Assembly (NCBI RefSeq): GCF_000241955.1
Contig: NC_016818.1
Coordinates: 3,224,001-3,288,000 of the forward strand
Direction of reading: 5' to 3'
DNA: 64,000 nt
Origin: Rahnella aquatilis CIP 78.65 = ATCC 33071
Lineage (GTDB): Bacteria > Pseudomonadota > Gammaproteobacteria > Enterobacterales > Enterobacteriaceae
Positions 27,180-36,777 of this stretch are shown here, in pieces; positions within the stretch are counted from its first letter, which is position 1, and each line of letters opens with the position of its first letter. Below the pieces are notes generated by a model that was given only the letters and a program-made list of their open reading frames with translations, was not told the DNA's origin and did no database searches. The translations under genes were made by a program, and so were the position numbers.

Positions 27180-29015
27180 TTAGTGTTTCAACGCATTATG
27201 GATCTTTTCTGCCAATGCGATAGAAATACCCGGTACCTGTGCAATTTCCTCTACGCTGGCATTCAGTAATGGCTGAATGCCTCCCATGTATTTCAGTAAA
27301 ACCTGACGCCGTTTCGGCCCGACGCCTTCAATCTCTTCCAGCGCACTGGTCGTACGCACTTTCGCACGCCTCTGCCGGTGGCCGGTAATGGCATGGTTAT
27401 GCGAATCATCACGAATATGCTGGATGACATGCAACGCTGGCGAATCAGCGGGTAATGCAATCCCTTCACCTTCCGGCACAAAGAACAGCGTTTCGAGCCC
27501 GGGTTTACGATCCGCACCTTTCGCAATACCAATCAGTAAAGGTTTGGATTTGTCCCACTCAACATTCAGCGAATGAAACACATCCAGTGCCATGCCGAGT
27601 TGCCCTTTACCGCCATCAATAAAAATGACGTCAGGGATCTTATTGTCATCAAGCGCTTTGCCATAGCGACGCTGCAATACCTGCGCCATCGCCGCGTAAT
27701 CATCGCCTGGCGTGATGCCGGTAATGTTATAGCGCCGGTATTCAGAACGCACCGGGCCATTACTGTCAAAAACCACACAGGAAGCGACCGTCTGCTCGCC
27801 CATAGTATGGCTGATGTCGAAGCATTCCATGCGGTTAATTTCCGAAAGATGCAGTGTTTTTGCGAGTTCGGACAGCCGCTGATGGATTGTCGACTGCTGC
27901 GCCAGTTTGGTCGTCAGCGCAGCAGAGGCATTGGTGCGCGCCAGTTTCAGATAACGGGCACGGTCGCCCCGCGGCTTACTCTGAATCTGCACTTTGCGCC
28001 CGGCCAGTTCGCTGAGCGAATCGGCCAGCAGATCTTTTTCCGCCAGACTGAAATCCAGCAGAATTTCGCCAGGCAGCGTCCGTTGCTGACTGCCCTGCAA
28101 ATAGAATTGTCCGACGAAGGTCTGCACCACTTCGCCCAGATCGGTACCGCCCGGTACTTTCGGGAAATAACTGCGGCTGCCCAGCACTTTGCCCTGACGG
28201 ATAAACAGAACGTGCAGGCACGCCATGCCTGACTCGAAGGACACGCCGATCACATCCAGATCTTCGCTGTTACCCGACACAAACTGACGTTCTGTCACAC
28301 GGCGTACAGCCTGAATCTGATCGCGTATCCGTCCGGCATCTTCAAAGCGCAGCGCTTTACTGGCTTCTTCCATGCGGTTTACAAGCTGTGTCACAACCTG
28401 CTGGTCTTTCCCGGAGAGGAAAAGGCGAACGTATTCCACCTGATCTTTATAATCTTCCTCGCTCACCAGGCCTTTGACACACGGGCCCAGACAGCGGCCA
28501 ATCTGATATTGCAGACAAGGACGCGAACGGTTGCTGTAAACGCTGTTTTCGCACTGGCGTATCGGGAAAAGTTTTTGCAGCAGCGCCAGTGTTTCACGCA
28601 CGGCATAGGAATTCGGGAAAGGCCCGAAATACTCACCTTTGGCGTGCTTAGCACCGCGGTGTACCGAAAGTCTTGGATGGTTATCCGCACTGAGGAAGAT
28701 CAGCGGATATGACTTATCATCGCGTAACAATACGTTATAACGCGGCTGATAAAGTTTGATGTAATTATGTTCGAGGAGCAGCGCTTCGGTTTCCGTGTGG
28801 GTCACGGTCACATCAATTTGCGCGATGTTTTTGACCAGAGTTTCGGTTTTACGGCTGGAAACCTGGACGCGAAAATAACTCGAAAGACGTTTTTTGAGGT
28901 CTTTGGCTTTACCTACGTAGATTACGGTGCCGCTGGCGTCATACATTCTGTAGACGCCCGGCTGGCTGGTGACCGTTTTCAGAAAGGCTTTTGGGTCGAA
29001 ACGCTCATCACTCAC
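27180..29015 (-). CDS. uvrC: Excinuclease ABC subunit C
   Basis: 611-residue nucleotide-excision nuclease making both incisions around UvrAB-marked damage. It has an N-terminal GIY-YIG domain ([24 protein letters not shown] at about 20-43), a cysteine-containing region ([13 protein letters not shown]), a UvrB-binding UVR helix (about 200-235), an RNase H-like 5' nuclease (IDGGKGQL) and C-terminal helix-hairpin-helix repeats (GVGPKRR, VPGIS). Starts with GTG at 29015, overlapping the uvrY stop by 8 bases. Confidence 0.97.
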   Translation of the reverse strand: MSDERFDPKAFLKTVTSQPGVYRMYDASGTVIYVGKAKDLKKRLSSYFRVQVSSRKTETLVKNIAQIDVTVTHTETEALLLEHNYIKLYQPRYNVLLRDDKSYPLIFLSADNHPRLSVHRGAKHAKGEYFGPFPNSYAVRETLALLQKLFPIRQCENSVYSNRSRPCLQYQIGRCLGPCVKGLVSEEDYKDQVEYVRLFLSGKDQQVVTQLVNRMEEASKALRFEDAGRIRDQIQAVRRVTERQFVSGNSEDLDVIGVSFESGMACLHVLFIRQGKVLGSRSYFPKVPGGTDLGEVVQTFVGQFYLQGSQQRTLPGEILLDFSLAEKDLLADSLSELAGRKVQIQSKPRGDRARYLKLARTNASAALTTKLAQQSTIHQRLSELAKTLHLSEINRMECFDISHTMGEQTVASCVVFDSNGPVRSEYRRYNITGITPGDDYAAMAQVLQRRYGKALDDNKIPDVIFIDGGKGQLGMALDVFHSLNVEWDKSKPLLIGIAKGADRKPGLETLFFVPEGEGIALPADSPALHVIQHIRDDSHNHAITGHRQRRAKVRTTSALEEIEGVGPKRRQVLLKYMGGIQPLLNASVEEIAQVPGISIALAEKIHNALKH

Positions 29016-29667
29016 TGCCTGATAAAGTCTCCGTGTTGAACAAACCGTGCCGGATTGCCAGATGCGTTAACTCAACATCACCGCTGATATTTAATTTACT
29101 AAACATCCGGTAACGATAACTGTTAACCGTCTTAGGACTCAAGCTCAGTTGTTCAGAAATTTCATTGACCTTTTGTCCCTTGGTGATCATCAGCATGATT
29201 TGCAATTCACGCTCGGATAAGGAATCAAAAGGCGTTTCAGATTGCGGTTCAATCTGGCTCAATGCCATTTGCTGAGCAATGTCGGAGGCAATATAACGCT
29301 GACCCGAGTCAACCAGACGGATAGCATTGATCACTTCCTGCGGAGCCGCGCCTTTGCTCAGGTAACCGGAAGCCCCCGCCTGCATCACTTTGGCTGGCAG
29401 CGGGTTCTCAGTATAAATCGTTAACATGATGATCTTGATGTCTGGCGAAAAGCGGACAATTTTCTTGGTCGCTTCAAGCCCGCCAATACCTGGCATGTTC
29501 ATATCCATCAGGACGATATCAACGTCATGGGTCCGACACCATTTGACGGCATCTTCACCGCATTGCGCCTCACCAACAACTTTGATGCCTTTGATATCTT
29601 CAAGAATGCGTCGGATCCCTGCGCGCACCAGTTCGTGGTCATCAACAAGAAGAACGCTAATCAAAGA
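29008..29667 (-). CDS. uvrY: Two-component response regulator
   Basis: 219-residue regulator almost identical to E. coli UvrY, partner of BarA that activates the Csr small RNAs. The receiver domain has phospho-acceptor Asp54 (VLMDMNMPG) and a C-terminal LuxR-type helix-turn-helix ([20 protein letters not shown]). The start is TTG at 29667, with GGAGAA 7 bases upstream; the GTG at 29694 would place that ribosome site inside the gene. Overlaps uvrC by 8 bases. Confidence 0.96.
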   Translation of the reverse strand, partial: SLISVLLVDDHELVRAGIRRILEDIKGIKVVGEAQCGEDAVKWCRTHDVDIVLMDMNMPGIGGLEATKKIVRFSPDIKIIMLTIYTENPLPAKVMQAGASGYLSKGAAPQEVINAIRLVDSGQRYIASDIAQQMALSQIEPQSETPFDSLSERELQIMLMITKGQKVNEISEQLSLSPKTVNSYRYRMFSKLNISGDVELTHLAIRHGLFNTETLSGSE

Positions 29668-30397
29668 GAATTCTCCAAAAAATAAGGGCAACACACCGTC
29701 AGGGACTTCACGCTTGTCTTACGTAAACCTACGTATCGAACATTAAAATTTGCTCTCAGACAGCTTATAAATGAAGAGAAGGTGACAAATAAGAGGCCAA
29801 TATCAACAAACTCGCCCCACTACCGCTCATCGGTAGTATTTTAAAGCAGGAAGACACAGTTATTTATTATAGCCTGCGTATTTTACTCTATCAGGCGTTC
29901 CTGACCAAGAAATGTCTGCAAAAAACTAGTTTGCTGAATGTAAATGAGAAGTACCACTATCTGTATTAATAAATTATAAAAAAAACGTGTCTAATCAAAG
30001 GGCAGGCAGGAAAATCCGTGATCTCTTTTAAGCGGTAAGTAAATAACCCCAGGCCTTTTCTCTTATCTGAAACGCGCTTAACGCCGGGCTGACTATTTAA
30101 GCGGCTGTACACCCACTTCATATATCTATGATATATCCAATTATTATTTGCGATCGCACGAATTGCCGATGGCTTATATGAATAAGTCTGCACATAAAGA
30201 TGAAAGATTCTCAACCGCTCCTTATGTTTAGTATTCTTTACTCGCTGTCCGGAACTCTATATGCGGGCGCTCGCCCTCATTTTAAGCGGCCCCACTGACG
30301 CTGCCCTAAAACGGACCAACTATGCTAAAATGCGGCCACTTTTCATATGTTCAGAATTCGGCGCGCTGCCTGCAGCTTGCCTGAGGAGATAAAAATA
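29668..30397. other. 730-base gap between uvrY and yecF with hairpins only
   Basis: AT-rich intergenic DNA holding the uvrY promoter. I see a perfect hairpin ACTACCG-CTCAT-CGGTAGT at 29819-29837 and a small GGGCG/CGCCC hairpin at 30265-30276. An 82-codon minus-strand frame (29966-30214) looks non-coding. In E. coli sdiA and cystine-transport genes lie near yecF; neither is here. Confidence 0.5.
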
Positions 30398-30622
30398 ATG
30401 AGTAATTGCGATTTTACAACTGAAGCAAACGTTGAAACACTGGCAACAGAAGTTGCCTGCCTGAAAGCCACCCTGACCCTGATCCTGAAAGCAATTGGCC
30501 AGGCTGATGCCGGTAAAGTGATGCTGAACATGGAGCGTTTTGTCGCGCAGATGGAAGACGAGCAGCAGGCTGAAGTGTTCAAAAACTCCCTGCAGCAAAT
30601 TAAGTTCGCGTATCGCCAGTAA
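30398..30622 (+). CDS. yecF: YecF (DUF2594) family protein
   Basis: 74-residue helical protein matching E. coli YecF over its full length ([29 protein letters not shown]; tail QIKFAYRQ). Function unknown. GAGGAGA 8 bases before the ATG at 30398 sets the start; the frame opens further upstream without support. A near-perfect hairpin at 30631-30656 follows the stop. Confidence 0.92.
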   Translation: MSNCDFTTEANVETLATEVACLKATLTLILKAIGQADAGKVMLNMERFVAQMEDEQQAEVFKNSLQQIKFAYRQ

Positions 30623-30730
30623 TGCCTTTTCAGAGTCTGTCGCCTGACGGACTCTGCCTCTCGCCTTCCGGTTATCCCCCGCAATGTCTGCTATAATCAT
30701 GCCCTGCATCCATTCAATGAGAACATAAAC

Positions 30731-30904
30731 ATGAGCGACGAAAAGAATAAAGAAAACAAAAGCAAAGCCGATGAAGTCCATGTCAGTGACGGGCTGGGTG
30801 AACTGTTTGAAGTTTCTGAACAACTGACAGAAGAAGAAATTGAAAAAGCGGCAGAAGAAGCCAAACAAGCCGTAGAAGACGCCAAAAAACAGAAACATCA
30901 TTGA
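30731..30904 (+). CDS. 57-residue highly charged coiled-coil protein
   Basis: Starts MSDEKNKENKSKADEVHVSD, then a heptad-like stretch LTEEEIEKAAEEAKQAVEDA and a basic end KKQKHH. No domain recognised. Its stop lies 3 bases before the ATG of the AraC gene, which has no ribosome site of its own, so the two are probably coupled. Codon use is ordinary and the frame is clean, supporting a real short gene. Confidence 0.6.
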   Translation: MSDEKNKENKSKADEVHVSDGLGELFEVSEQLTEEEIEKAAEEAKQAVEDAKKQKHH

Positions 30905-30907
30905 TCA

Positions 30908-31666
30908 ATGCATCACAATTTCCTTGCTCCCCATCAGGCGATTGCGCCTCTGGCCATTGATTATCAACATGGCGACAGCGAACCTGCTCACAGTCACAAC
31001 TGCTCACAGCTGATTCATACGCTATCCGGCATTGTAGAAGTGCATACGTCGCTCGGCACCTGGATGGTGCCGCCCGGACGCGGGGTCTGGCTGCCTGCAG
31101 AGGTTGAACACAGCCTGCGTTTTATCGGCGGGGTCAAGGCCCGCACCCTGTTTGTCGATCCACTCGCCCGTGCTGACTTACCGGCGCAATGTCAGGTGGT
31201 ACAGATTTCTGCGCTGCTGCGTGAACTGATTTTGTCATCGCTGACTATTCCGGCCGATTATCTGCCCGGCGGGCGCGATGAACGCATCATGGAATTATTG
31301 CTTGATGAACTGCGCCTGTTACCGACACTGCCTCTTTATCTGCCGGAACCCCAAGAGCCGGAGCTGACTGAACTTTGCCAGCAAATTCGTGCAGATCTTG
31401 GTTCATCATGGGAGCTGGAAGAGGTCGCGCAACGTCTGAATATCAGCAGCCGCACACTCTCACGTCGTTTCCAGCGCGAAACCGGATTACGTTTCAGTGA
31501 CTGGGTTCGCCAGGCAAAACTGCTTGAAGCCCTGAACCAGCTTGCTGCGGGCATTTCAGTTATTGATGTGGCGCTGGCACTCGGCTACGACAGCCCGAGT
31601 GCCTTCAGTGCGATGTTTCGCCGGTCACTTGGCGTCTCACCCAGCGAATATTTTAGTCAGCCATGA
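30908..31666 (+). CDS. AraC-family regulator with cupin domain, NimR-like
   Basis: 252 residues. N-terminal cupin (about 15-90; [26 protein letters not shown] and [17 protein letters not shown]) and C-terminal double helix-turn-helix (about 155-250; [44 protein letters not shown]). Architecture is that of E. coli NimR (YeaM), which controls an efflux pump. No pump lies next to it here. Its end overlaps the end of the convergent leuA by 14 bases. Confidence 0.9.
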   Translation: MHHNFLAPHQAIAPLAIDYQHGDSEPAHSHNCSQLIHTLSGIVEVHTSLGTWMVPPGRGVWLPAEVEHSLRFIGGVKARTLFVDPLARADLPAQCQVVQISALLRELILSSLTIPADYLPGGRDERIMELLLDELRLLPTLPLYLPEPQEPELTELCQQIRADLGSSWELEEVAQRLNISSRTLSRRFQRETGLRFSDWVRQAKLLEALNQLAAGISVIDVALALGYDSPSAFSAMFRRSLGVSPSEYFSQP

Positions 31667-33323
31667 TGGCACTGGCAGCATTGAACAACGCCTGTAATGA
31701 GGCACCGGACACATCACTGTCAATGCCCACGCCATAACAGGTTTCGCCCAACCGCCCCCGGCAGCTCAGATACGCCACCGCGCGGCTGTGACTCTGATGC
31801 CCCAGCGTATGTTCATGATAATCGCCAATTTCCAGCTGCACATCGTAACTGCGACGCAGTGCGTCTGCCGCACCGGACAACAAACCGTTACCGCTGCCGG
31901 TAATATGCTGTTCTTCATTGCGATAGTGGATCCGCGCACTGAAATGGCAGACGTTTTGCTCATCGCTGCGGATGTCGTAACTCAGCAGTTTTACCCCCGG
32001 CTGATCGGTTAACCCGTAGCGCTGACGGAACAACCGCCAGATATCGCTGGTGCTCATTTCCTTGCCGTGCGTATCGGTTTCACGCTGCACCGCTTTGCTG
32101 AAATCAATTTGCAAACCGCGCGGTAATTTCAGCCCGTGATTCTGTTCCAGCAACCAGGCCGCCCCGCTTTTCCCTGACTGGCTGTTAACGCGGATCACCG
32201 CTTCATAGCTGCAACCGACGTCCGCCGGATCTAACGGCAGATACGGTACCCGCCAGACAGCGCTCTCTGATGTATTCTGCGCAGCAAATCCTTTTTTGAT
32301 GGCGTCCTGATGCGAGCCGGAAAATGCCGTAAACACCAGTTCACCGGCATACGGATGGCGCGGATGTACCGGCAACTGGTTGCATTCTTCCACCGCCTCG
32401 ACAATCGCCTGCAAATTACTGAAATCCAGCAGCGGCGCGACGCCCTGAGTGTAAAGATTCAGCGCCAGCGTCACGATATCCACGTTACCGGTGCGTTCAC
32501 CGTTACCAAAAAGGCATCCTTCCACGCGGTCGGCGCCGGCCAGCATCGCCAGCTCCGCACAGGCCACCCCGGTTCCACGGTCATTGTGCGGATGAACACT
32601 GACCGAAACCTGTTCGCGGCGGCTGAAATGACGGCAGAACCATTCAATCTGATCGGCATAAATATTCGGCGTGCTGACTTCCACCGTTGCCGGTAAGTTA
32701 ATGATCATCGGTCGTTCATTGCCCGGTTCCCAGACATCTGCCACGGCTTCACACACTTCCAGCGCAAACTCCAGTTCGGTGAAGCAGAAGGTTTCCGGTG
32801 AATACTCAAACGTCCATTCCGTCTGCGGATATTGCCCGCACAGCTGACGAATTTGCTGAGCGCCGCGAACCGCCAGCTCGCGGGTTGCAGCCTGATCCTG
32901 ATTAAATACCACTTCACGGAACACCGGCGCAGTCGCGTTATATAAATGCACAATGGCACGCGGCACATCTTTGAGTGCCTCAAAGGTACGGGCGATCAGA
33001 TCCGGCCGTGAAGGCGTCAGCACCTGAATCACCACATCATCCGGGATTAGCCCCTCTTCAATCAGACTGCGGACAAAATCAAAATCGGTTTGTGAAGCCG
33101 AGGGAAACGCCACCTCAATCTGCTTAAAACCACACTTCACCAGCAAATCAAAAAAATGGCGCTTACGGGCATTGTCCATGGGTTCTGCCAGTGCCTGATT
33201 GCCGTCACGCAGATCACTGGAACACCATTGCGGGGCTTTATTGAGTACATTTCCCGGCCACCGGCGATCGGGTAAATTCACCTGCGGAAAGGGGCGATAT
33301 TTTTGCGACGGGTCGTTTAACAT
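31653..33323 (-). CDS. leuA: 2-isopropylmalate synthase, LeuA type 2
   Basis: 556-residue enzyme condensing acetyl-CoA with 2-oxoisovalerate, first step of leucine synthesis. TIM barrel with [11 protein letters not shown] near residue 35 and the metal-binding HPHNDRGTG block. The C-terminal LeuA dimer/regulatory domain has [14 protein letters not shown]. Length and N-terminus ([12 protein letters not shown]) are those of the long LeuA class of actinobacteria and pseudomonads, not the 520-residue enterobacterial LeuA of leuABCD. AAGGAGA precedes the ATG. No other leu gene adjoins, so it is probably a second, acquired isozyme. Confidence 0.92.
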   Translation of the reverse strand: MLNDPSQKYRPFPQVNLPDRRWPGNVLNKAPQWCSSDLRDGNQALAEPMDNARKRHFFDLLVKCGFKQIEVAFPSASQTDFDFVRSLIEEGLIPDDVVIQVLTPSRPDLIARTFEALKDVPRAIVHLYNATAPVFREVVFNQDQAATRELAVRGAQQIRQLCGQYPQTEWTFEYSPETFCFTELEFALEVCEAVADVWEPGNERPMIINLPATVEVSTPNIYADQIEWFCRHFSRREQVSVSVHPHNDRGTGVACAELAMLAGADRVEGCLFGNGERTGNVDIVTLALNLYTQGVAPLLDFSNLQAIVEAVEECNQLPVHPRHPYAGELVFTAFSGSHQDAIKKGFAAQNTSESAVWRVPYLPLDPADVGCSYEAVIRVNSQSGKSGAAWLLEQNHGLKLPRGLQIDFSKAVQRETDTHGKEMSTSDIWRLFRQRYGLTDQPGVKLLSYDIRSDEQNVCHFSARIHYRNEEQHITGSGNGLLSGAADALRRSYDVQLEIGDYHEHTLGHQSHSRAVAYLSCRGRLGETCYGVGIDSDVSGASLQALFNAASAIMAD

Positions 33324-33452
33324 ACGATTCTCCTTTTATCATTGAGGCAGCGGTTAAGTTCCGTTAAATCCATAGTACGCAAACGATAACTTCCTGCGCC
33401 TGACTAACTGACAGCAACCCGCGCAAAACGGACAAAAAGAAAATGATCATAA

Positions 33453-33476
33453 AAAAACCCGCATTCAGCGGGTTTT
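33453..33476 (-). terminator. Terminator after the lipoprotein gene
   Basis: AAAACCCGC and GCGGGTTTT with a 5-base loop, T runs on both strands. It is 10 bases beyond the lipoprotein stop. Confidence 0.88.
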
Positions 33477-33485
33477 GTCATTTTG

Positions 33486-33905
33486 TTATTTATTACTGCT
33501 GCCTTCCGGCCGGATGTTGTAGGTTCCGAAGAAGCTGCGATCCGTTTCCAGGCTGATGCTTTTGCCCTTCGCATCCACGGTAATCGAACCTGATGTTTTG
33601 GTCAGCGCGCACGCAATACGAACATCAATGGTGCGCATCCCGTTCGGTACATTCAAATCCACGTACTGATTAAAATGCAGGGAAGCCACGGTCTTCCCGT
33701 CTAAAAACACCATCAGCGGACAGGTTTTCTCAAATGGCACGACTGACCACTGATCTAAGCGGTGTAAACGGATATGGGTCTGCCCTGCGGGCGCTGCCGC
33801 GCTGGCGTTAGCGAAAGATGACTTGACCTGTAGCGTCGGTTCATAAGGATTGGCCGCGCACCCGGCTAAAAATAAAGCCGCCAAGGCCACCAGTGTTTTT
33901 TTCAT
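33486..33905 (-). CDS. Putative lipoprotein of unknown function
   Basis: 139 residues with a lipoprotein signal: MKKTLVALAALFLAGC puts the lipidated cysteine at residue 16, followed by Ala-Ala-Asn. The remainder is a probable beta-sandwich (LDGKTVASLHFNQYVDLNVPNG resembles DUF2846-type lipoproteins with an inserted carbohydrate-like fold; low certainty). CAGGGAG before the ATG at 33905 sets the start; the frame is open for 47 more codons upstream without support. Confidence 0.85.
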   Translation of the reverse strand: MKKTLVALAALFLAGCAANPYEPTLQVKSSFANASAAAPAGQTHIRLHRLDQWSVVPFEKTCPLMVFLDGKTVASLHFNQYVDLNVPNGMRTIDVRIACALTKTSGSITVDAKGKSISLETDRSFFGTYNIRPEGSSNK

Positions 33906-34133
33906 CGTTATCTCCCTGAGTTTATGAACGAATGATAGCAGTGTGCGCGCGGCGGGCAACAAAAAAACCGGCGGGAGCGGGCTATGGAGAGTCCGAAGCC
34001 TGAGAAAGTCATCTAAATCTGTGACGTTAGTACAAAAAAACACCACCCGAATTGCTAATAGTCATCCACGGGTATTTGATATTCTTGTTAGGATTTATCC
34101 GATCAGTCGTTCAACTCAGTTTCAGGAATCATT

Positions 34134-34382
34134 ATGTACAGCTACACACTAATCGCCCCCGCAGGGATCGTTAAAGCCTACGAAGACGAATTCCGCGACA
34201 AAGGGATTGAGTTACTGGTTGCCAAACAGAATCGTTCGGAGACGGTTGTCTTACGCAGTGACCAGTTCACCGAAGAAAGGACGTTTATCACGCATGTTCA
34301 TTTGCTGATCTTCAGCCTGTGCATGCGGCTACAAAAACAGCTCAAAAATGGTAATGCACCTAATACCACCATTATGTATTGA
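34134..34382 (+). CDS. Small protein of unknown function
   Basis: 82 residues, mostly soluble with a moderately hydrophobic helix (ITHVHLLIFSLCMRLQKQL). CAGGA precedes the ATG at 6 bases and a strong hairpin follows. Family not recognised. Confidence 0.6.
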   Translation: MYSYTLIAPAGIVKAYEDEFRDKGIELLVAKQNRSETVVLRSDQFTEERTFITHVHLLIFSLCMRLQKQLKNGNAPNTTIMY

Positions 34383-34408
34383 TGCATTCCTGCCCTTCAC
34401 ACTGTTTT

Positions 34409-34432
34409 GGCCCCGGACCGGGGCCTGACTTT
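34409..34432 (+). terminator. Terminator after the 82-residue gene
   Basis: GGCCCC and GGGGCC around GGACC, followed by TGACTTTTATC. Strong stem, short T run. Confidence 0.7.
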
Positions 34433-34654
34433 TATCCCCTGTATTTTCTGCCTTCCGCTCATTTTTATTGAGCAGTAAATTTATATCCCGCAAAACACGC
34501 CTGCCAGATCGATTAAATAAACGACAAGATATTCAGCGTTATTTCCCGACAGGAAACGGCTTTATTACCGGTGTATACAACAGAGGAACTGACGGCTTGA
34601 AGAAGAAAGGAAAATAAGAGCAGAAGGAGCGTAATACATTGATTAATAATTTGT

Positions 34655-34730
34655 TGGTGGGTCGTGGCGGGTTCGAACCGCCGACCAATTGATTAAGAGT
34701 CAACTGCTCTACCGACTGAGCTAACGACCC
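34655..34730 (-). tRNA. tRNA-Lys (anticodon CTT)
   Basis: 76 bases with encoded CCA. Acceptor GGGTCGT/ACGACCC and T-arm GTTCGAA are standard for tRNA-Lys. The 7-base anticodon loop is CTCTTAA, giving CTT (reads AAG). E. coli tRNA-Lys genes have TTT at the same place in an otherwise near-identical molecule. It stands alone, with no adjacent tRNA. Confidence 0.95.
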
Positions 34731-34921
34731 AACGGAACGGATTATTCTCTTCTGCCATGATGTTGTCAAACGCTTATCCATACTTTTTTGCCGTTAATAT
34801 CCGTCATATTTGTGAAGCTCATCACGTCTAAAAACGGTATTATTCCTGCCACTTTCGAAGATATTTGGTTAATTAACACTCAGTTATCGACAATGTAAAA
34901 AATACGATACATTTTTTCCTT

Positions 34922-34946
34922 TGGCATTTTTCATGCCAGTTATAAT
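34922..34946 (+). promoter_or_regulatory. Probable cycA promoter with overlapping palindrome
   Basis: TGGCAT (34922-34927) and ATGCCA (34933-34938) form a palindrome directly before a perfect -10 TATAAT (34941-34946). It lies in the 371-base gap between tRNA-Lys and cycA, which otherwise shows no gene. A protein bound at the palindrome would cover the -35 region. The untranslated leader would be about 150 bases and ends CA-rich (AATACAACATG), the kind of site the small RNA GcvB targets in E. coli cycA. Confidence 0.45.
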
Positions 34947-35101
34947 AAATGCGTACTTAACATTACTATTACACCGTTCACGCACGCTGTCGTTCCCGCC
35001 GTGGTGAGCAAAGGGCCATGCAGAGCTCAGAAAATTGACGTAAATGAATGCGATATGGCGGAGTTCATACGCAAAAAGCAAAAAACAGGAATCAATACAA
35101 C

Positions 35102-36496
35102 ATGCAAGAAGAGTCAAAAATCCTCGTCCGGCCGGAGGAAGAGAACGCTGAAGGTTTGCGGCGAAATCTCTCTAACCGTCATATCCAGCTCATTGCCATT
35201 GGCGGCGCTATCGGTACCGGCCTGTTTATGGGCTCCGGCAAAACGATCAGTCTGGCGGGTCCGTCCATCATCTTCGTCTACATGATCATCGGCTTTATGC
35301 TGTTTTTCGTCATGCGTGCGATGGGTGAACTGTTACTGTCCAATCTCGACTATAAATCCTTCAGCGACTTTGCCGCCGATTTGCTTGGCCCGTGGGCAGG
35401 ATATTTCACCGGCTGGACCTACTGGTTCTGCTGGGTAGTGACCGGTATCGCCGATGTCGTCGCCATTACCGCGTATGCGCAGTTCTGGTTCCCCGGCCTC
35501 TCACAATGGGTCGCGTCGCTGCTCTGCGTTCTGGTACTGCTGAGCCTGAATCTCGCTACCGTGAAAATGTTCGGTGAGATGGAATTCTGGTTCGCGATGA
35601 TCAAAATTGTCGCCATTGTCGGGCTGATTATCGCCGGGCTGGTGATGGTATTGACTCACTTCCAGACGCCAGCCGGCACGGTTGCGTCCTTCAGCAACCT
35701 GTGGAATGACGGCGGATTCTTCCCGAAAGGCGTCAGCGGTTTCTTTGCCGGTTTCCAGATAGCCGTGTTCGCGTTTGTTGGTATCGAACTGGTCGGCACC
35801 ACCGCCGCCGAAACGAAAGATCCGCAAAAATCCCTGCCGCGCGCCATCAACGCAATCCCGCTGCGCATTATCATGTTCTATGTATTCTCGCTGATCATGA
35901 TTATGTCGGTGACGCCCTGGAGCCATGTGGTTGCTGATAAAAGCCCGTTTGTTGAACTGTTCGTTCTGGCCGGTCTTCCGGCGGCGGCGAGCATCATCAA
36001 CTTTGTGGTACTGACCTCAGCGGCGTCATCCGCTAACAGTGGTGTATTCTCCACCAGCCGCATGCTGTTTGGCCTGGCACAGGAAGGCAACGCACCGAAA
36101 GCCTTCGGTAAGCTCTCTTCCCGCGCGGTGCCATCGAACGGCCTGACTTTTTCCTGCATCTGCCTGCTCGGCGGTGTGGTACTGATTTACCTGATCCCGA
36201 ATGTGGTGACGGTTTTCACGCTGGTCACCACCGTTTCTGCGATCCTGTTTATGTTCGTCTGGACCCTCATCCTCTGCTCTTATCTGGTCTACCGCCGTAA
36301 ACGTCCGCAACTGCACGAAGCCTCCATCTACAAAATGCCGCTCGGCAAACTGATGAGCTGGGTCTGTATGGCATTCTTCGTCTTCGTGCTGGTGCTGCTG
36401 ACCTTACAGGATGATACCCGTCAGGCGCTGCTCGTCACGCCGCTGTGGTTTGTGATTCTGGGGATTGGCTACTGGCTGCGCAGGCGCCAGTCCTGA
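35102..36496 (+). CDS. cycA: D-serine/D-alanine/glycine transporter
   Basis: 464-residue amino acid permease of the APC family with 12 helices, nearly identical to E. coli CycA over helices 1-8 (IGGAIGTGLFMGSGKTISLAGP; AFVGIELVGTTAAETKDP). Imports glycine, D-alanine, D-serine and cycloserine with protons. The ATG at 35102 fits the family start. A weak AGGA lies 11 bases upstream; upstream in-frame codons are not conserved. Confidence 0.96.
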   Translation: MQEESKILVRPEEENAEGLRRNLSNRHIQLIAIGGAIGTGLFMGSGKTISLAGPSIIFVYMIIGFMLFFVMRAMGELLLSNLDYKSFSDFAADLLGPWAGYFTGWTYWFCWVVTGIADVVAITAYAQFWFPGLSQWVASLLCVLVLLSLNLATVKMFGEMEFWFAMIKIVAIVGLIIAGLVMVLTHFQTPAGTVASFSNLWNDGGFFPKGVSGFFAGFQIAVFAFVGIELVGTTAAETKDPQKSLPRAINAIPLRIIMFYVFSLIMIMSVTPWSHVVADKSPFVELFVLAGLPAAASIINFVVLTSAASSANSGVFSTSRMLFGLAQEGNAPKAFGKLSSRAVPSNGLTFSCICLLGGVVLIYLIPNVVTVFTLVTTVSAILFMFVWTLILCSYLVYRRKRPQLHEASIYKMPLGKLMSWVCMAFFVFVLVLLTLQDDTRQALLVTPLWFVILGIGYWLRRRQS

Positions 36497-36542
36497 TTGC
36501 ACGAATAGACTGCCATAGGTATTTTTTAGTCACAGTGTTTTG

Positions 36543-36577
36543 AATGACTGAGGAGCATAAAAACCCTCCTCAGTCAT
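36543..36577 (+). terminator. Hairpin after cycA
   Basis: A perfect 13 bp stem (AATGACTGAGGAG with CTCCTCAGTCATT) around a 9-base loop, followed by CTCTCTAATT. The stem is strong, the T run poor. A 16-base palindrome of A and T follows at 36644-36659 in the AT-rich gap before the next gene. Confidence 0.7.
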
Positions 36578-36777
36578 TCTCTCTAATTAATTATTAATCT
36601 CTTTTCTATAATAAAGGCACTGCAAATCTCTTTCGGCGCTTTTATTTAAATATTTAAATCATAAATATTCACTAAAAAATATAACTTTCTCTGCGTGATT
36701 ATTTATGATGCACGGCCTCCTCATACCTTAGCTAGCATTAAATCTAATTTAATGTCGATTAGCATGAGGCCTATTTT

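Noticed and set aside
29966..30214. 82-codon minus-strand reading frame between uvrY and yecF
   Set aside because: No ribosome site, odd composition rich in Tyr/Arg/Ile, no resemblance to known proteins including SdiA; probably chance in AT-rich DNA.
30320..30901. 193-codon minus-strand frame opposite yecF and the 57-residue gene
   Set aside because: Phenylalanine-rich antisense of two genes whose plus-strand products are supported by homology or ribosome sites.
34539..34781. 80-codon minus-strand frame
   Set aside because: It runs through the tRNA-Lys gene, which fully explains the sequence.
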